From the NCBI GenBank assembly GCA_949130495.1, contig OX422222.1, positions 104,955,709 to 105,019,708 of the forward strand: a stretch of 64,000 bases of DNA. Reading direction: 5' to 3'. Shown one piece after another: positions 34,503 to 45,647 of the stretch. Under the pieces are notes generated by a model. It made no database searches, had not been told where the DNA came from, and saw nothing but the letters and a program-made list of their open reading frames with translations. A program made the position numbers and the translations under genes. This DNA is from Sambucus nigra (lineage: Eukaryota; Streptophyta; Magnoliopsida; Dipsacales; Adoxaceae). Numbering within the stretch: position 1 is the stretch's first letter; every line of letters starts with the position of its first letter.

Positions 34503-37500
34503 GTGCCAGCTCTTCCAGCCATTCCAGCAGTTCCTGAGAAGCAGGGGCAGTTACAGTATGGACGTGTCTATAACGTTCACCAGGCAGCAGCTCCACAGGC
34601 ACCACTCGCGATTGAGGGTATGTTTCCTATCCATGGCACTATGGGTCGGGTTTTGTTTGATACGGGGGCAACACATTGCGTTATAGCTACAAATTTTGCG
34701 AAAGCCTTAGGGTTGTTAGCCACAGCAGAGAGCACAGTGACGTGTGTAGACTCACCATTGGGGAGTGGGTCACTTATTTTCTTTATATGCCGGGGAGTGG
34801 GGGTAGAGATTGGTAGTCTGGTATTACCTGCAGATATGTTGGTATTAGATATGCATGTGCACGATGTGATTATCGGTATGGATTGGCTCGCAGATTATAG
34901 AGCCATGATTGATTGCTTCGGTGGGAGCATTGTTTTTGCCATTCCGGGGCAAGAGATGTTTGTAGTGGCGATGCCTCGCCCAGAGGGAGGTTCGACCGCT
35001 CATTTGTATTACCTAGAGGAGGATACCTCTAAGGAGGTTATGATTCCTTTAGATTCGATCCCAGTTGTCAGGGAGTATTCCGATGTGTTTCAGGAGATAC
35101 CAGGCCTACCTCCCAGTCGAGAGATAGACTTTGTCATAGACTTATTACCAGATACGAGACCTATAGCACGCGCACCGTACCGTATGGCTCCAGCTGAGAT
35201 GAGGGAGTAACGGGATCAGATTGAGCAGTTGTTGGGTCAGGGGTTTATACGGAGGAGTACTTCGCCGTGGGGTGCCCCTGTGTTGTTCGTGAAGAAGAGA
35301 GATGGTTCACTGAGATTGTGTGTGGACTACCGAGAGTTGATCAAGGTCACGATACAGAATAAGTATCCGTTGCCTCGAATCGATGACCTCTTCGACCAGT
35401 TGAGAGGAGCTTCTTTCTTATCGAAGATTGATTTGCGATCGGGATACCATCAGTTGCGTATCAGGGAGGAGGATGTCTCGAAGACTGCGTTCTTATCAAG
35501 ATATGGTTCTTACGAGTTTCGGGTTATGCCTTTTGGTTTAACCAATGCTCCAGCCGCGTTTATGTACTTGATGAATAGGGTGTTCAGAGATTTCTTAGAT
35601 CAGTTTGTCATTGTCTTCATCGATGATATTCTGGTTTACTCCCAGACAGAGGAGGAGCACGCTGAGCATTTGAGACAAGTTTTGCAGACGCTACGTCAGA
35701 ACGAGCTGTATGCAAAATATGAAAAGTGCGAGTTTTGGCTGAAGGAGGTCCAGTTTTTAGGACACATTATTTCCGACCGGGGAATATCTGTTGATCCGGG
35801 GAAGGTATCCGCGGTGAGGGAGTGGGGACAGCCCACGACACCGACTGAGATCCGTAGTTACTTGGGCTTAGCAGGATACTATAGGAGGTTTATTCGGGGT
35901 TTCTCCAAGATAGCGGGTCCTTTGACACATCTGACTCGTAAGGGTGTGCCATTCATCTGGAGTGATGCCTGTCAGTTGGCATTCGATGAGTTGAAGGATA
36001 AGTTGACCTCAGCACCTGTGTTAGCATTGCCGAAACTGGGAGTTGAGTATCTAGTCTACACCGATGCGTCCTTACAAGGACTTGGAGGTGTATTGCAGCA
36101 GGAGAGTCAGGCCATAGATTATGCTTCCCGTAAGCTAAAGCCTCATGAGAAGAATTACCCCACTCATGACTTGGAGTTGGCGGCAGTTGTATTTTCCCTT
36201 CGCATTTGGAGACATTACCTTTTGGGAGAAAAGTTTCGATTGTTCACGGACCACAAGTCCCTACAGTACCTATTCACGCAGAAGGAGTTGAATATGCGAC
36301 AGCGAAGGTGGCTTGAGTTTGTGAAGGACTATCAGTTTGATATCCAGTATCACCCGGGGAAGGCTAATGTGGTAGAAGACGCATTGAGCCGTAGGCCAGC
36401 AGATGAAGTGGCAGGGGTGTGGAAGGCCAAGTGGAAGGAATTGGGACACCAGGATGCAGTGGCCCGATCGTTCATGTCTGTGATGACCGTTACACCGCAG
36501 ATTGTCACGAAGGTAGTAAGGGCACAGGCAAATGACTCGTTCTGTCAGGAGCAGATAGTTCGATTATTAGCAGAGGGAGCCGAGTCCTATACCGTTAGCT
36601 CAGACGAGGGATTACGCTTCAATGGGAGATTGGTAGTTCCGGAAAGGGAGGAATTGCGGCACGCGGTGATGGCAGAGTCGCACGGCTCACGGTTCGCGGT
36701 ACATCCCGGTGGGGATAAAATGTACCAAGACATGAGACGACAGTATTGGTGGAGCGGGATGAAGAGAGATATTGCCGAGTTTGTTTCTAAATGCGCCACT
36801 TGTCAGCTAGTAAAAGTGGATCATCAGAGACCGGCAGGACTTCTACAGCCATTGGAGGTCCCGATGTGGATGTGGGAGAGCATATCCATGGACTTTATCA
36901 CGGGGTTGCCTACGTCACAGAGAGGTCACGACTCCATTTGGGTAATTGTGGACAGGTTGACCAAAGTCGCTCATTTTCTACCCGTAAGGACAGACTACAC
37001 TACGGGACAGTATGCCCAGCTCTTTATTTCAGAGATAGTGAGACTTCACGGTGTGCCCCTAAATATCGTGTCTGACCGAGACAAGATATTTGTTTCACGG
37101 TTTTGGGAGAGTTTTCAGGAGGCCATGGGCACGGAATTGCGGTTGAGTACGGTGTATCACCCGCAGACCGATGGGCAGACCGAGCGTACAAACCAGATGT
37201 TAGAAGACATGATACGTATGAGTATCATTGATTTTGGGGGTGGATGGGAGCAGTACCTTCCACTAGTGAAGTTTTCTTACAACAACTCCTACCAGTTCAC
37301 CATTGGCATGGCTCGATTTGAGGCATTGTACGGTAGACCTTGTCGTTCCCCAGCATGTTGGTTGGAAGTGGGGGACAACAAACTACTTGGGCCGGAAGTG
37401 ATTCAGGATACTTCGGCGAGGATAGAATTGATTTGGAGTCTCATTCGGGTAGCTCAAGATCGGCAGAAGAGCTATGCCGATGCGAAGAGATTCTTCAGAG

Positions 37501-37946
37501 AGTTCCAAGTGGGGGACCAAGTTTTGCTCAGAGTATCTCCTATGAAGGGGATTATGCATTTTGGGAAGAAAGGGAAGTTGGCACCGAGATATGTGGGACC
37601 ATTTCCTATTATTGAGCGGATTGGACCGGTTGCGTATAGACTTGGGTTACCAGAGCATTTGCATAGGATTCACGATGTATTTCATATTTCCTCGCTAAGG
37701 AGATATCTTAGAGACGATTTGGCTCATTCTCACATTGCTTTGGAGGACATAGATCTCCAGCCTGATAGCTCCTACGAGGACGGGCCGATTGCTATTTTGG
37801 ACCAAAGTGAGCGGAAACTGCGGTCAAAGATAGTCCCGTTAGTGCGTGTTCAGTGGCGACATCATAATGTCGAGGAGTCCACATGGGAGCGCGAGGATGA
37901 GATGCGCGAACGTTATCCAGAGTTGTTCTTACCAGGTACTTTCTAG
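34503..37946 (+). pseudogene. pol: pol of the chromovirus: protease, RT, RNase H, integrase, chromodomain-like tail
   Basis: The protease active site LFDTGATHC and the partner motif DVIIGMDWL lie in the first 235 codons. A stop TAA at 35208-35210 separates this from a 905-codon open frame in the same phase. Within that frame RT has FIDD at residues 130-133. RNase H has YTDAS (about 278-281), TDHKSL and DALSR. Integrase has its HHCC zinc finger (H485, H492, C522, C525) and catalytic residues in SMDF, VSDRD and GQTER. The tail (about 845-905) has [10 protein letters not shown] and VEESTWERE, a chromodomain-like module thought to guide integration to heterochromatin. All catalytic residues I can see in RT and integrase are kept; the stop and upstream frameshift are the defects. 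Confidence 0.95.
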
Positions 37947-37972
37947 TTCCGAATTTCGGGACGAAATTCTGT

Positions 37973-37988
37973 TATTAGGGGGGAAGTA
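37973..37988 (+). promoter_or_regulatory. Polypurine tract
   Basis: TTAGGGGGGAAGTA immediately precedes the 3' LTR. Confidence 0.85.
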
Positions 37989-40941
37989 TGTAATACCCCG
38001 TATTTTTATGATATTTATTTATGGGATTAATTAAATTAAATGTGAATTAATTGAGAATTAATCCGAATAAAATATTAACGAGATGTGAGTTAGTATTTGA
38101 TTATAATGTGTATATATGGCAATATATGAATATTGGAATTATTGAAATTGTCGCGAGATTGAAATACGGCAATTTGGGAAATTTTGTTGGGACGCGCGTG
38201 ACAGTCGCGTCAGGAATATAATTATTTGAATTAAAAAGTAAAATTTTATTTCTATTTATCGTATGGTCATTTTGAGTGCGTCAACGCGTTCGGAAGGGTC
38301 GAAATAGTCAGAAAACACTAGCCGGGGGTTAAGTTTGGGTCCCGGGGCATTTTTGGGCCATACCGGTAACTTATAAGGGCATTTTGGTAATTTCGGAAAT
38401 TTGGGAATTAAAACCCACGAAAATTAGAAACAAAAATCTGACTTATTCTTTATCCACTAAACCCACTAACTACACTAAGGGACTTAATGGACTACGGGAG
38501 AAGTTAAGAAATAGTCCCAACTTGCCAAAAACCAACCACACCTCCATTGTCATCATCCTTGAGAAGAACTTGTAGAGAGAGAGAGAAAGAGGAGAATTCT
38601 GCAGAGAGAGAGAGAGGACAGATTCAACCTTCAAGATTCAACCTCCAATTTCAGAGAAAGATTAAGGCAAGTGGTTTAATTACAATTGATCCAATGCTAT
38701 GTTTTTCCATGTTTAGGAATTATCGAATTTATCTTGGAAGATGATATAGACCCATGAATTGGAAGTTTAAAACTATGAATTATGTTAGGGACTGCATGTA
38801 GTAACATTCTGGACGAATTATGTATTCAAAACAGAACCATTGATGATCTAAAAACGGATTTTAGAAGAAGTTTATTAATGTTCTTGAAAGAAATAGAAAT
38901 CTGGAATTCTTGATGAAGTTTTGATCAAAACAAAGCCCTTGAATGATGAATTATTGGTTTTAGAACGTTACTACTGTTGTAGGATGATTGTATGATGATA
39001 TTATAACGTTATCTTAGAGTTTCATGCTTGTTAATTGTGTTTTGGGATGATTTGAAAACTGCAAAACGAAGCAGTCCGTAGCCATACTTGGTGCGTTCGA
39101 TCGATCGATGTTCATCAGTCGATCGATCGACCACCATCGATCGATCGAAGGAAAAGGTCGATCGATCGACCTTCCCAGAATGAGTAAAGTTTTCCCTATT
39201 TAATTTTAATGATGTTAACCCTTGGGAGATATGATTGGAGACCTTATGAATACCCTTAAACTTAAGGTAGACCAGTAGGCATGGCTATGAAATTTGGACC
39301 TTAATAGAATTCAATTTGAGGAATTATTCTAAATCTAATGGAATTCGATAAGTGAGATAATGTTTGGGTTAAAAGTGTAAATTTGAATAGTTGATGAAAT
39401 GAGGTTCGGGGCAGAAGTAAGGACCTTAGGAATGACGATGTAATATGTGGGAATAATAGGAACTTAATAATCTATTTAAGATAGGTTTTAAGTATAAGAA
39501 CTATGACGTGAGATGTGTCGACAGTTTAAACTCTATATTATTGAGAGACGTAATATATATATAAAATTGGAATAATGGTATAAGGATGTAGAGTATACCT
39601 TTAATAATATTGAAATATCTAAGATGTGTGAATGCTTAGCATATGATTTTATGTGTATGACATACCTACCATACTTGCTATCATGGGAGGTTTGCGTTCG
39701 CTTAGGGCCCTCTAATCCTTGTGTTGCCCGGATTTAGACTGGTTACCTCGATGAACATAGGTCAGAGAAGGACTTATTGGGATGTTAATAAGTCTGCTGA
39801 TCGTGGGAGCGCATGTATGTGCGTGACCCATGTGATGTGACTGTGTTCGCCTCCATTATTTGTGATGTTGTTATGTGAGAACGATTCCTGAGAGATTCGG
39901 AATACGTGATCCTTATGTACGTGATGTACCGGGATGGATAGCAGAGTATGTGTGCACCACAGCTTAGTCTCGGGGTGCTTGTATTGTATATTTATGACGT
40001 GAATAATATACACGTAGATAATGGGAACGTTCATGTTGTTATTGTGAATATAATTATGGTAATGTTTTGAGAAAACATAACGGGTTAACCGATAGTGAAT
40101 TGTATTACAAATTGAGAATCTGAATTTAAGTAAAGCTCTCTTTAAATTGATAACGCTAGAATGTAATATGGGGATCGGGTAGTAAGGGGTAGAACTTATT
40201 ACGGTTTGGTTAGATATGGATGTCACATGAATGGGTACAGGAACGTTAGGAGTGCACAGCTAGACGAGAGGTGAGTATTTCACGTGAGAGCACGTCCTAA
40301 CATGTACTTCACATTCATTGTTTTAAATGTTATTAAAGCACTTGCTGTTTTCAAAATGATTTCCACTTTCGGGCTCTGACCCATTTGCTTTCAAATCTAT
40401 TTTTGTAAAAACCATTTTAGGTGCCTAGCCACAAGGACACCATGCTTAGGATTCTCATTCAGGTGACGAGCTGTAGCTGTTTGTGGAAGTTACAGGACCT
40501 TGCTTGTAGACGCTTCATATATCTTGCCTCTATCTTCAGCATTTATCAGTTGTAAGGCATGTCGCCCATTTATTTTAGAGACTTTTCATTTTATATTTCA
40601 GTTATTCAGACTTTGGTTTGTAATTAATTCAGGATTCAGACTTGTCATATTATTTTCAGTTGTGGGATTATTGTGAGGAGTTTTCGTCCGGACTTATTAC
40701 TATTTGTTGGTTATTTCATTACTTCATTATGGTGAATGGATTATGTTGTTATTCCATTATTCTTTTACTGCATGTTAATTAGACTTAACTTAAAATTTGG
40801 CAACTTACTTTTTAAATACTAGGTGGTTAGTAATTATTAAAATGTTTTCGACAGTGATGCTATTAACTGAACCAACTTGGCATTTTGTATTGATTTAATA
40901 AAGGAGTAGCTACCCGGTATTTAATTAGTCGGGGTGTCACA
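37989..40941 (+). repeat. 3' LTR of the chromovirus
   Basis: 2953 bp, same length and ends as the 5' LTR, followed by AAACA at 40942-40946. Confidence 0.97.
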
Positions 40942-40946
40942 AAACA

Positions 40947-42222
40947 CACCTCTCTAAATGACATCATAAAGGAAGTTCGGGCGCTTGGTGATGCCCCCTG
41001 GCTAATGAATGCAGGGTGGATATAGTCCATAGGTCTTATGAGCGATTATATTATGTTTTCTGCACTGGTGAGGAGATTCCAGGTGTGGTCTTGACTCTCC
41101 CGCAAGCATATGGCCGCTTCCCGATGTTTTGCGTTATAGGTGCCCAGGTTGTCTTGTATAGATAGGCCCTGGAAGATGATGGTCATTTAGGGGCGCGCAC
41201 AGTGAGGAATCCCGGACGGGCGGTCTTAGAATCGTTATATGTATATAAATATAACAATTCATAATCAAGTGGGACTTGATGTATGTGATATTCCATAAAG
41301 AGCATGATGAAATGCCATAAAGAGCACAATGAAATGCAACAAAGAGCATTTGTTGATGATAATATTCCTGCTAAGGAATGGAATTCCAGGAAGGGCATGT
41401 AATTGAGATAAAAGCCATAAAGAGCTTAAAATTTTGACTATATTTTCCTACTAAGGAATGGACTATAAAATGGAATAAGGTTTTGATGTGAGCTTTTAAT
41501 TTAGATGTTAATTATTCTTATTCTCCTGCATGATTTAATTAGATCCATGATTTATTTAAATTGTCTTAGCTTATGCGTAAAATTGTGTAGTTAGATTCTC
41601 ATTAATTATTCATGATTATCATTCATAACTGTCATACATTTTATTCATATGGTAATCATATAAAACCGGGCTCTGACCCGTTCATATTTCTCATTGCGCA
41701 TGCATCTTATCTGCTCAGGTACTCTGCCGCAAATGATGCATGTTCTGACTTTCCTATTCCGACGATATTTACGAGCCGTGATGCTTTGCGGGTATTACGG
41801 GTTATATTGTATAGCCGCTTTCATTTTTGCACTCTAGTTAAGATCAAGTTTTGTATTCGGGCGTGAGGCCCAAGCTTTTGTAATTGTTTAATGTAATGTA
41901 TTATATAAATTTATTGAATTTGTGTAATACTGTTGTATGTATCTGTGGACCGAAAACACATTTGGTCCTTTTATTGTATACTCGTTGTTATTATAGTATG
42001 TATATATTCTTGGGGTTCCCACTTTCTTTTTGGTATTGGGTTGTTTAAATTCATTCTTTAACTTTAAAACAAAATTTTTGGCAACCCGTTTTCTTAAATA
42101 TTGGGTGGTTATCCTAGATACTCTATAATTTATTGTGATGCTGAGAATGATTCCATCCGGGACTCCTGTTATATTGGAGTATTGGGCTAGCCACCCCTTA
42201 TTTTGGTGAGCGGGTTGTCACA
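40947..42222 (+). mobile_element. Gypsy-type solo LTR, right part
   Basis: Continuation of the LTR that starts at 28580, beginning right after the AAACA duplication and ending GGGTTGTCACA. It has LTR-end blocks homologous to the chromovirus LTR (TTGGCAACCCG, GGGTGGTTA). The GTCTC duplication follows at 42223-42227. ORFs here have no recognised domain. Confidence 0.8.
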
Positions 42223-42227
42223 GTCTC

Positions 42228-43090
42228 CTCTACCTCCGTTCGTAATATGCGAAGATCCAACGCGTTACACAATAATTCTCGTGTCTCAGTATCCAGCGAA
42301 ACCCAAAAGCTGTCTCCAATAAATAATTGTGTACAGTTGCACAACACATAACTTTGATGATGAAATTGTATAGTATATGGGATTTTGATTCTAAAATTTG
42401 ATCAAAAGATCACAAATGTGTTGGAGAGCATTTTGTAAAAAAAGGATGATATATTTTTCTTAAAAGTGGAACTCCTACTCCATCCAGTTATTTTCGTCCT
42501 TGTTAAAGATATATATGAAGTAGTGGACCAAAACAGTTATAAAAAGGAACTGTCGAAATTTTAAAAAAAATTCAAAACTGGAGCAGGTCGTTCGAACATT
42601 GTCGTTCGAACGACTATGTTTGAACGAACTTCTAACAATATTTCAGAATAATATGCGAAGAATCTTTTTGGAAGTTCGTTTGAACAAGTTAGTTCGAACG
42701 ACACTTCTAACGAAAATTCAAAGAATTTTGCGAAGAAGTTTGTTAGTAAGCTCGTTCGAACAGATTCGTTCGAACAAAGTCGTTCGAACGGCCTGGGCTA
42801 TTTTTCAAACGAAAATATCATTTTTAAAGATCACTTAATTTCTTTGAAAATTTCATAAAAAATCATTTTAATAAAATTAAATTTGTCTCCAAGGCATAAA
42901 AAGGAATTGGATCAAATACCTTTGGGAAAAGAGCATTCGGAATCGATTTGATGCGGTGTGAAAGACCGCATACCCAAATTCTTCAATGTTGATAGTTGAA
43001 CGACACACAATGACCCTAAATGTTTTGTCCAACGAAATTTAGCCAATACTACAAATGTCTCAATTGAGAATTTGCCCTTACACTTTTTAT
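42228..43090 (-). mobile_element. Second copy of the 22080-23475 LTR family, right part
   Basis: Aligns with 22380-23220: shared GATCAAAAGATC, GTTGGAGAG, TTCGAA palindrome cluster and GAATCGATTTGATG blocks. Similarity fades near 43080-43090, so the right end of this copy is truncated or too diverged to place. It could be a solo LTR. Confidence 0.65.
42587..42791. repeat. TTCGAA palindrome cluster in the second LTR copy
   Basis: Counterpart of 22728-22931, with more perfect palindromes (GTCGTTCGAACGAC, GTTCGAACAG, TCGTTCGAACGG). Confidence 0.8.
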
Positions 43091-43760
43091 CCCTTATCAT
43101 ACAAACATACATACATACATATATAAGAAAAGTTTAAATAGATAAAAAAAAACATGAGTTTAAGAAAAGTTTTCAAATGTCCTCATAATTTAGCCTACTT
43201 GCAATCTAGTCAAAATCGAAATTTTATGAACAAAAGTGACAAAATAGTAAAACTTCACCCAACTAAGGATAATTAACTACTTAATTTAAATTCCGACATA
43301 TGTAATTGAATTTCACCGATTTATCAATAACGAAATAAACCTGCACAACAATTTGTTACACTTAAATACTAATAAAATAAAATAATAATAATAATAATAT
43401 TAAAAATAATCTCAATGCAATATATTACAAAATATTTAGTGATTCATATCCCCGGCCATTCGACTATCTTAAAATGTGATTTTCAATTCTATGTCAATTT
43501 TTTTAAAAACAAATATCTCTATCTATGGTTGATGATTATAGCCGTTGTATACACTGTTATTCTTGTAATCTGGAGAATCTCAACGTTAAAGATTATATTG
43601 TCCATTAAAGGAATGCAATTTATTACATTTGAAAACTCATGTCATACTTCCATATACACCCAAAAGTGATTTAATGTGTTCCTAAATTGAGTAAATCATT
43701 TAACAATTTTTCTATGTATGAACACCTTTACTCTCCCCACCCCGCCCTACTCCCTCCCTC
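43091..43760. other. Unassigned AT-rich sequence upstream of the peptide gene
   Basis: No gene seen. It includes an AATAAT microsatellite near 43375-43400 and a CT-rich patch at 43730-43765 that may belong to the downstream promoter. Confidence 0.4.
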
Positions 43761-43764
43761 TCTC

Positions 43765-43771
43765 TATATAA
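43765..43771 (+). promoter_or_regulatory. TATA box of the cysteine-rich peptide gene
   Basis: TATATAA after a CT-rich (Y-patch-like) stretch, 65 bp before the ATG, giving an expected transcription start near 43795. Confidence 0.6.
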
Positions 43772-43829
43772 TTGGTGGCAGGAGTGTTCAAGTGTGATTT
43801 GCAAAAGAGAAGTCCAGATTAAGAAGAAA

Positions 43830-44036
43830 ATGGAGAAAAAAGGTGTGAGTGCTGTGGCATTGACGTTGTTGTTCATGGGAATGCTTGGAGGGCTTATGGT
43901 TAATGCCCAAAGAGATTGTTGTTTGAATTGCCTTCTTAGTTGTCGCGATCCTCCAGTGTTCGATTTTTGCATCCCGGAATGCGTCAAAAGTTGTACGCGT
44001 GGTTGCGGACGTAGATTCAACCAGTATTCGAATTAT

Positions 44037-44073
<37 letters not shown>

Positions 44074-44196
44074 CTCATACACATGTATATATACACAGAT
44101 ATCTTTTAACATTATTTTTATATTGCAGAGAAAGAGAAAGCGGGAAGATATATGGAGGATTGTGCACACAAGGATTGCAAGAAAAATCCTGCATAG
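43830..44196 (+). CDS. Small cysteine-rich secreted peptide, thionin-like (two exons)
   Basis: Exons 43830-44037 and 44129-44196 join in phase across a 91-bp GT..AG intron, giving 91 residues. I start at 43830 (MEKKGVSAV), which puts the hydrophobic signal peptide at residues 8-26 (TLLFMGMLGG), with likely cleavage after VNA. The mature part is cysteine-rich: CCLNCLLSC, then C-x3-C-x3-C-x3-C, and two more Cys in exon 2 (EDCAHKDCKKNPA). This layout resembles the plant thionin-like / Ole e 6-type family of small secreted peptides, some linked to defence or pollen; the exact family is uncertain. A TATA box, Y patch and AATAAA support a real transcription unit. The intron opens straight into a (TA)n tract right at the donor. 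It appears to be the only intact host gene in the window. Confidence 0.68.
44038..44128 (+). other. Intron with (TA)n at its 5' end
   Basis: Donor G|GTATATATAT runs into about 30 bp of TA repeat. The acceptor is TTTTTATATTGCAG. Confidence 0.65.
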
Positions 44197-44264
44197 GCTT
44201 GTGATCTCTAATAAGTTTGTGTTATTGTATTCACCTGGATCAATGTAATTGTCACCCTATGCGT

Positions 44265-44270
44265 AATAAA
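44265..44270 (+). terminator. Poly(A) signal AATAAA of the peptide gene
   Basis: AATAAA 69 bp after the stop codon, in a T-rich context. Confidence 0.55.
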
Positions 44271-45627
44271 ATGTCTTGTTAGCCTGCAATGAATATAAAT
44301 ATTTTCATGCCTTCTCCAATGTTTTGTTATATTTTTGTGGTCATGTGTGAAAAGAATCCTTGTGTAGAGCTTTAGTCAGAAATGGGGTTTTTTATGTTGC
44401 CAATTTTTTTGCAAGGCTTGATGAGGCCCTATTGTTTAAGACAATTTTTGTTATGTTTCTTGCAATTTTTCTCAAGTGTAATTGCATTATTTTCTTTGTT
44501 AAATAATTGTATTGCCAATATTCTGTGAGAAACTATTTATAATAGTAGAATCGTTAAAATTCTGAAAATAGTATTTGCTTTGACTAAGCAAAACATAGGT
44601 GCTCGGCATTGATGAGGTTTGGTAAAGGTATGTAAGTTGCTCGGCATGGAATCAAAAAGCAACTAGCCTCTTTAATATGGTCTGTCGCTATTAATCGGCG
44701 GGACACTTTTACAATTTTGTTACACTAACATAACAAAATTTGATTTTTAACAATTTATTTTGTATTTTCTCTTTTTTTGTTTCTTTCAATAAGAAACAAA
44801 GTCATGTAATCAAATAAAAACACAATATACTGTCATATTTAAAAATATCATTGTTGTAATGGAGAATATATATGTACTAATTACATTCGTGTCATGATTT
44901 TATTGATGTTAATCACAGACAAAAGGTACTTTAAATGCATATATATATATATATATATATAAGTATTATCTTGGATTTGCCAAATATTTCATTTTGAGTA
45001 TTGAATCAAACTTTGACAATTTTTTTTTCCTTTTGGGATCCCATTTTTAACTAATAAGTAAGTTGTTGGACTGTTTGCCACTAAACCTATTTCATTTTAT
45101 ACCAAACTGTAGCTTATATATCACTAGAAATTGAAACGCGAATTTGGTACCGATAAATATATTAGAGGTCAATGTATAAGAAAAATGTTATTTTGGGTTT
45201 GACCCAAATTTTTTATACTCAATCAAACACTCATCTTTAGATTTTTTTTTAATTGTGACCATATTCTTAATGGAACCATTAATTCAACAATCTAGATCGT
45301 TACACCAATCAATTAATGCTCATAAAGCTTGCATAAATTGTCCCTTATGCATGGCCTAATATTAAAATGTGTTTTCTATATTAAAATTTATGCGGGTCAA
45401 AATAAAATTAATTGAAAAACGTATATAGTCTAGCATATATGTACGCATACTATTTTAGGAATATTAAAAAATAAAATTTACTGAAATATATATATATATA
45501 TGATAGCTTGGTTTTTGAAAATATACACATTTTTAACGGTGCAGATCGATGCCACCTCCTTACATATTTTAATAGTTGAGATCATATCTTTTTTTTTTAT
45601 ACAAATTTACCCTTCAATTATTTGATT
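44271..45627. other. Unassigned AT-rich intergenic sequence
   Basis: No supported gene. Contains a (TA)n tract at about 44938-44961 and another near 45487-45501. Confidence 0.4.
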
Positions 45628-45647
45628 CCCCCCCCCCCCCCCCCCCC
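45628..45647. repeat. Poly(C) tract, 20 nt
   Basis: Uninterrupted C run in AT-rich DNA. Confidence 0.85.

Larger units (their letters stand above)
30177..40941 (+). mobile_element. Complete Ty3/gypsy chromovirus (Tekay/Del-like), 10.77 kb
   Basis: Two 2953-bp LTRs (TGTAATACC to GTGTCACA), primer binding site, gag, pol in the order protease, RT, RNase H, integrase, chromodomain-like tail, and a polypurine tract. It is flanked by a perfect AAACA duplication. Domain order RT before integrase defines Ty3/gypsy; the C-terminal P.AIL....R.L module with WEREDE marks a chromovirus. About 26 LTR differences by eye (under 1%) imply a recent insertion. Three in-frame stops and one frameshift show the copy cannot make its full polyprotein. 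Confidence 0.97.

Noticed and set aside
34357..34605. Minus-strand and out-of-phase ORFs over gag and pol
   Set aside because: Shadows of the retrotransposon coding region.
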